The position numbers and the translations under genes are program-made. Under the pieces are notes generated by a model. That model saw only the letters and a list, made by a program, of their open reading frames with translations. It had not been told where the DNA came from and ran no database searches. From Tetrahymena thermophila SB210 (taxonomy: Eukaryota > Ciliophora > Oligohymenophorea > Hymenostomatida > Tetrahymenidae), in NCBI RefSeq assembly GCF_000189635.1, contig NW_002476341.1, positions 64,576 through 128,575 of the forward strand: a stretch of 64,000 nt of DNA, written 5' to 3'. Of the stretch, positions 63,310-64,000 are shown in pieces (positions within the stretch are counted from its first letter, which is position 1; each line of letters starts with the position of its first letter).

Positions 63310-64000
63310 CTAGATTACAGATATCTCTATTTTTAGTAAGGCTTCTCACCCTCGAATTTACTCATTTCTAAAAATTTTTTGAATTTAAAAAATATGAAGT
63401 AAATTAGAATATGAGTGGACGGCAGACATCAGAGATTACCTTAGCTAACTCATTTATAAAACTTAAAATAAAGATTATGAGTCCACAGAAAACTAAGGTA
63501 AAAATGGTTATCAGAACACCAAAAAGACTATAAATAAAAAATTGTTTTCGTCCACTACTAATTTTAAAATTAATTTATGAAAAAAATTGTTCATAAAGCA
63601 AAGTTATCTTCAAAAGTTAAAAATATTTCATTAATCAAGCGATTTATTATATAGATTTGTTCTATTATATAGTAAGGTAAGAAAAGTAAAAGTAAGTATT
63701 AAATGATGAATTTTTAAAGATTTATTCTATTAAAATTTATTATTACAGAAAATCCATATTTTTTAAAAGCTAATTGTGATGATTGCTATGTGTTTTAAAA
63801 AAATGATTTTTTAAATCCTTATTTCTGATTATTTTACATTTTTAAATCATTCAAATATGGATGGATATTAATAATATAAAATAAAATTAATTAAAAACTT
63901 ATATTCTATAGATATGAGGTATTCAATTTTATTGAATATTTGAAATTTGTAAAAATTAATTATAATTCAGATATAAGTTATTATAAATAATCTTAAAGCT
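63310..64000. other. Right end, no gene resolved
   Basis: AT-rich sequence. A minus-strand ATG near 63365 opens MSKFEGEKPYQKQRYLQ, but the frame meets TGA within the duplicated unit. No other feature was seen up to the window end. Confidence 0.4.

Overview
The window is nuclear DNA of a ciliate that uses the Tetrahymena/Paramecium code. It is extremely AT-rich. Read with the standard code almost nothing is open, but with TAA and TAG as glutamine and TGA as the only stop, long genes with GT..AG introns appear and every one ends at TGA. Composition, short AT-rich introns and gene families suggest Tetrahymena. I cannot tell macronuclear from germline DNA. For eight of the nine intact genes the exon lengths sum to an exact multiple of three under this code; the ninth (10551) is one base off.

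Layout. 1-7115: diverged tandem duplications, no gene seen. 8205-9876 (+): first copy of a multi-pass membrane protein family (copy A). A 100-N gap follows. 10179-37668 is a contig bounded by two 100-N gaps and holds four leucine-rich-repeat (LRR) genes: 10551-15867 (+), 17643-26804 (-, protein kinase fused to LRRs), 27186-30200 (-) and 30924-37329 (+). After the second gap come membrane-protein copies B (38361-40052), C (41133-42848) and D (44081-45866, frameshifted), with two stray copies of exon 1 ahead of D. Then on the minus strand: an LRR gene (46979-49285), a small multi-pass membrane protein (49933-50659) and a presequence-protease-like M16C protein that lacks its zinc site (50971-55326). 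A sixth LRR gene (56730-62227, +) and a partial minus-strand gene (about 63.1 kb) close the window.

The most striking feature is the LRR system. Each ribonuclease-inhibitor-type repeat of about 30 residues is its own exon, nearly always exactly 90 nt, and every intron lies in the same phase between the LxL strand and the next N-x-I-G. The LRR-only genes share a homologous leader exon (140-146 nt; 290 nt in one) and short terminal exons. Any module can therefore be duplicated, deleted or exchanged without breaking the frame. The arrays at 17.7-24.1 kb and 33.2-37.2 kb have been homogenised recently, introns included. Small inverted-repeat insertions with target-site duplications sit in the introns. 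This looks like a rapidly evolving recognition-protein locus; the ligand and role are unknown.
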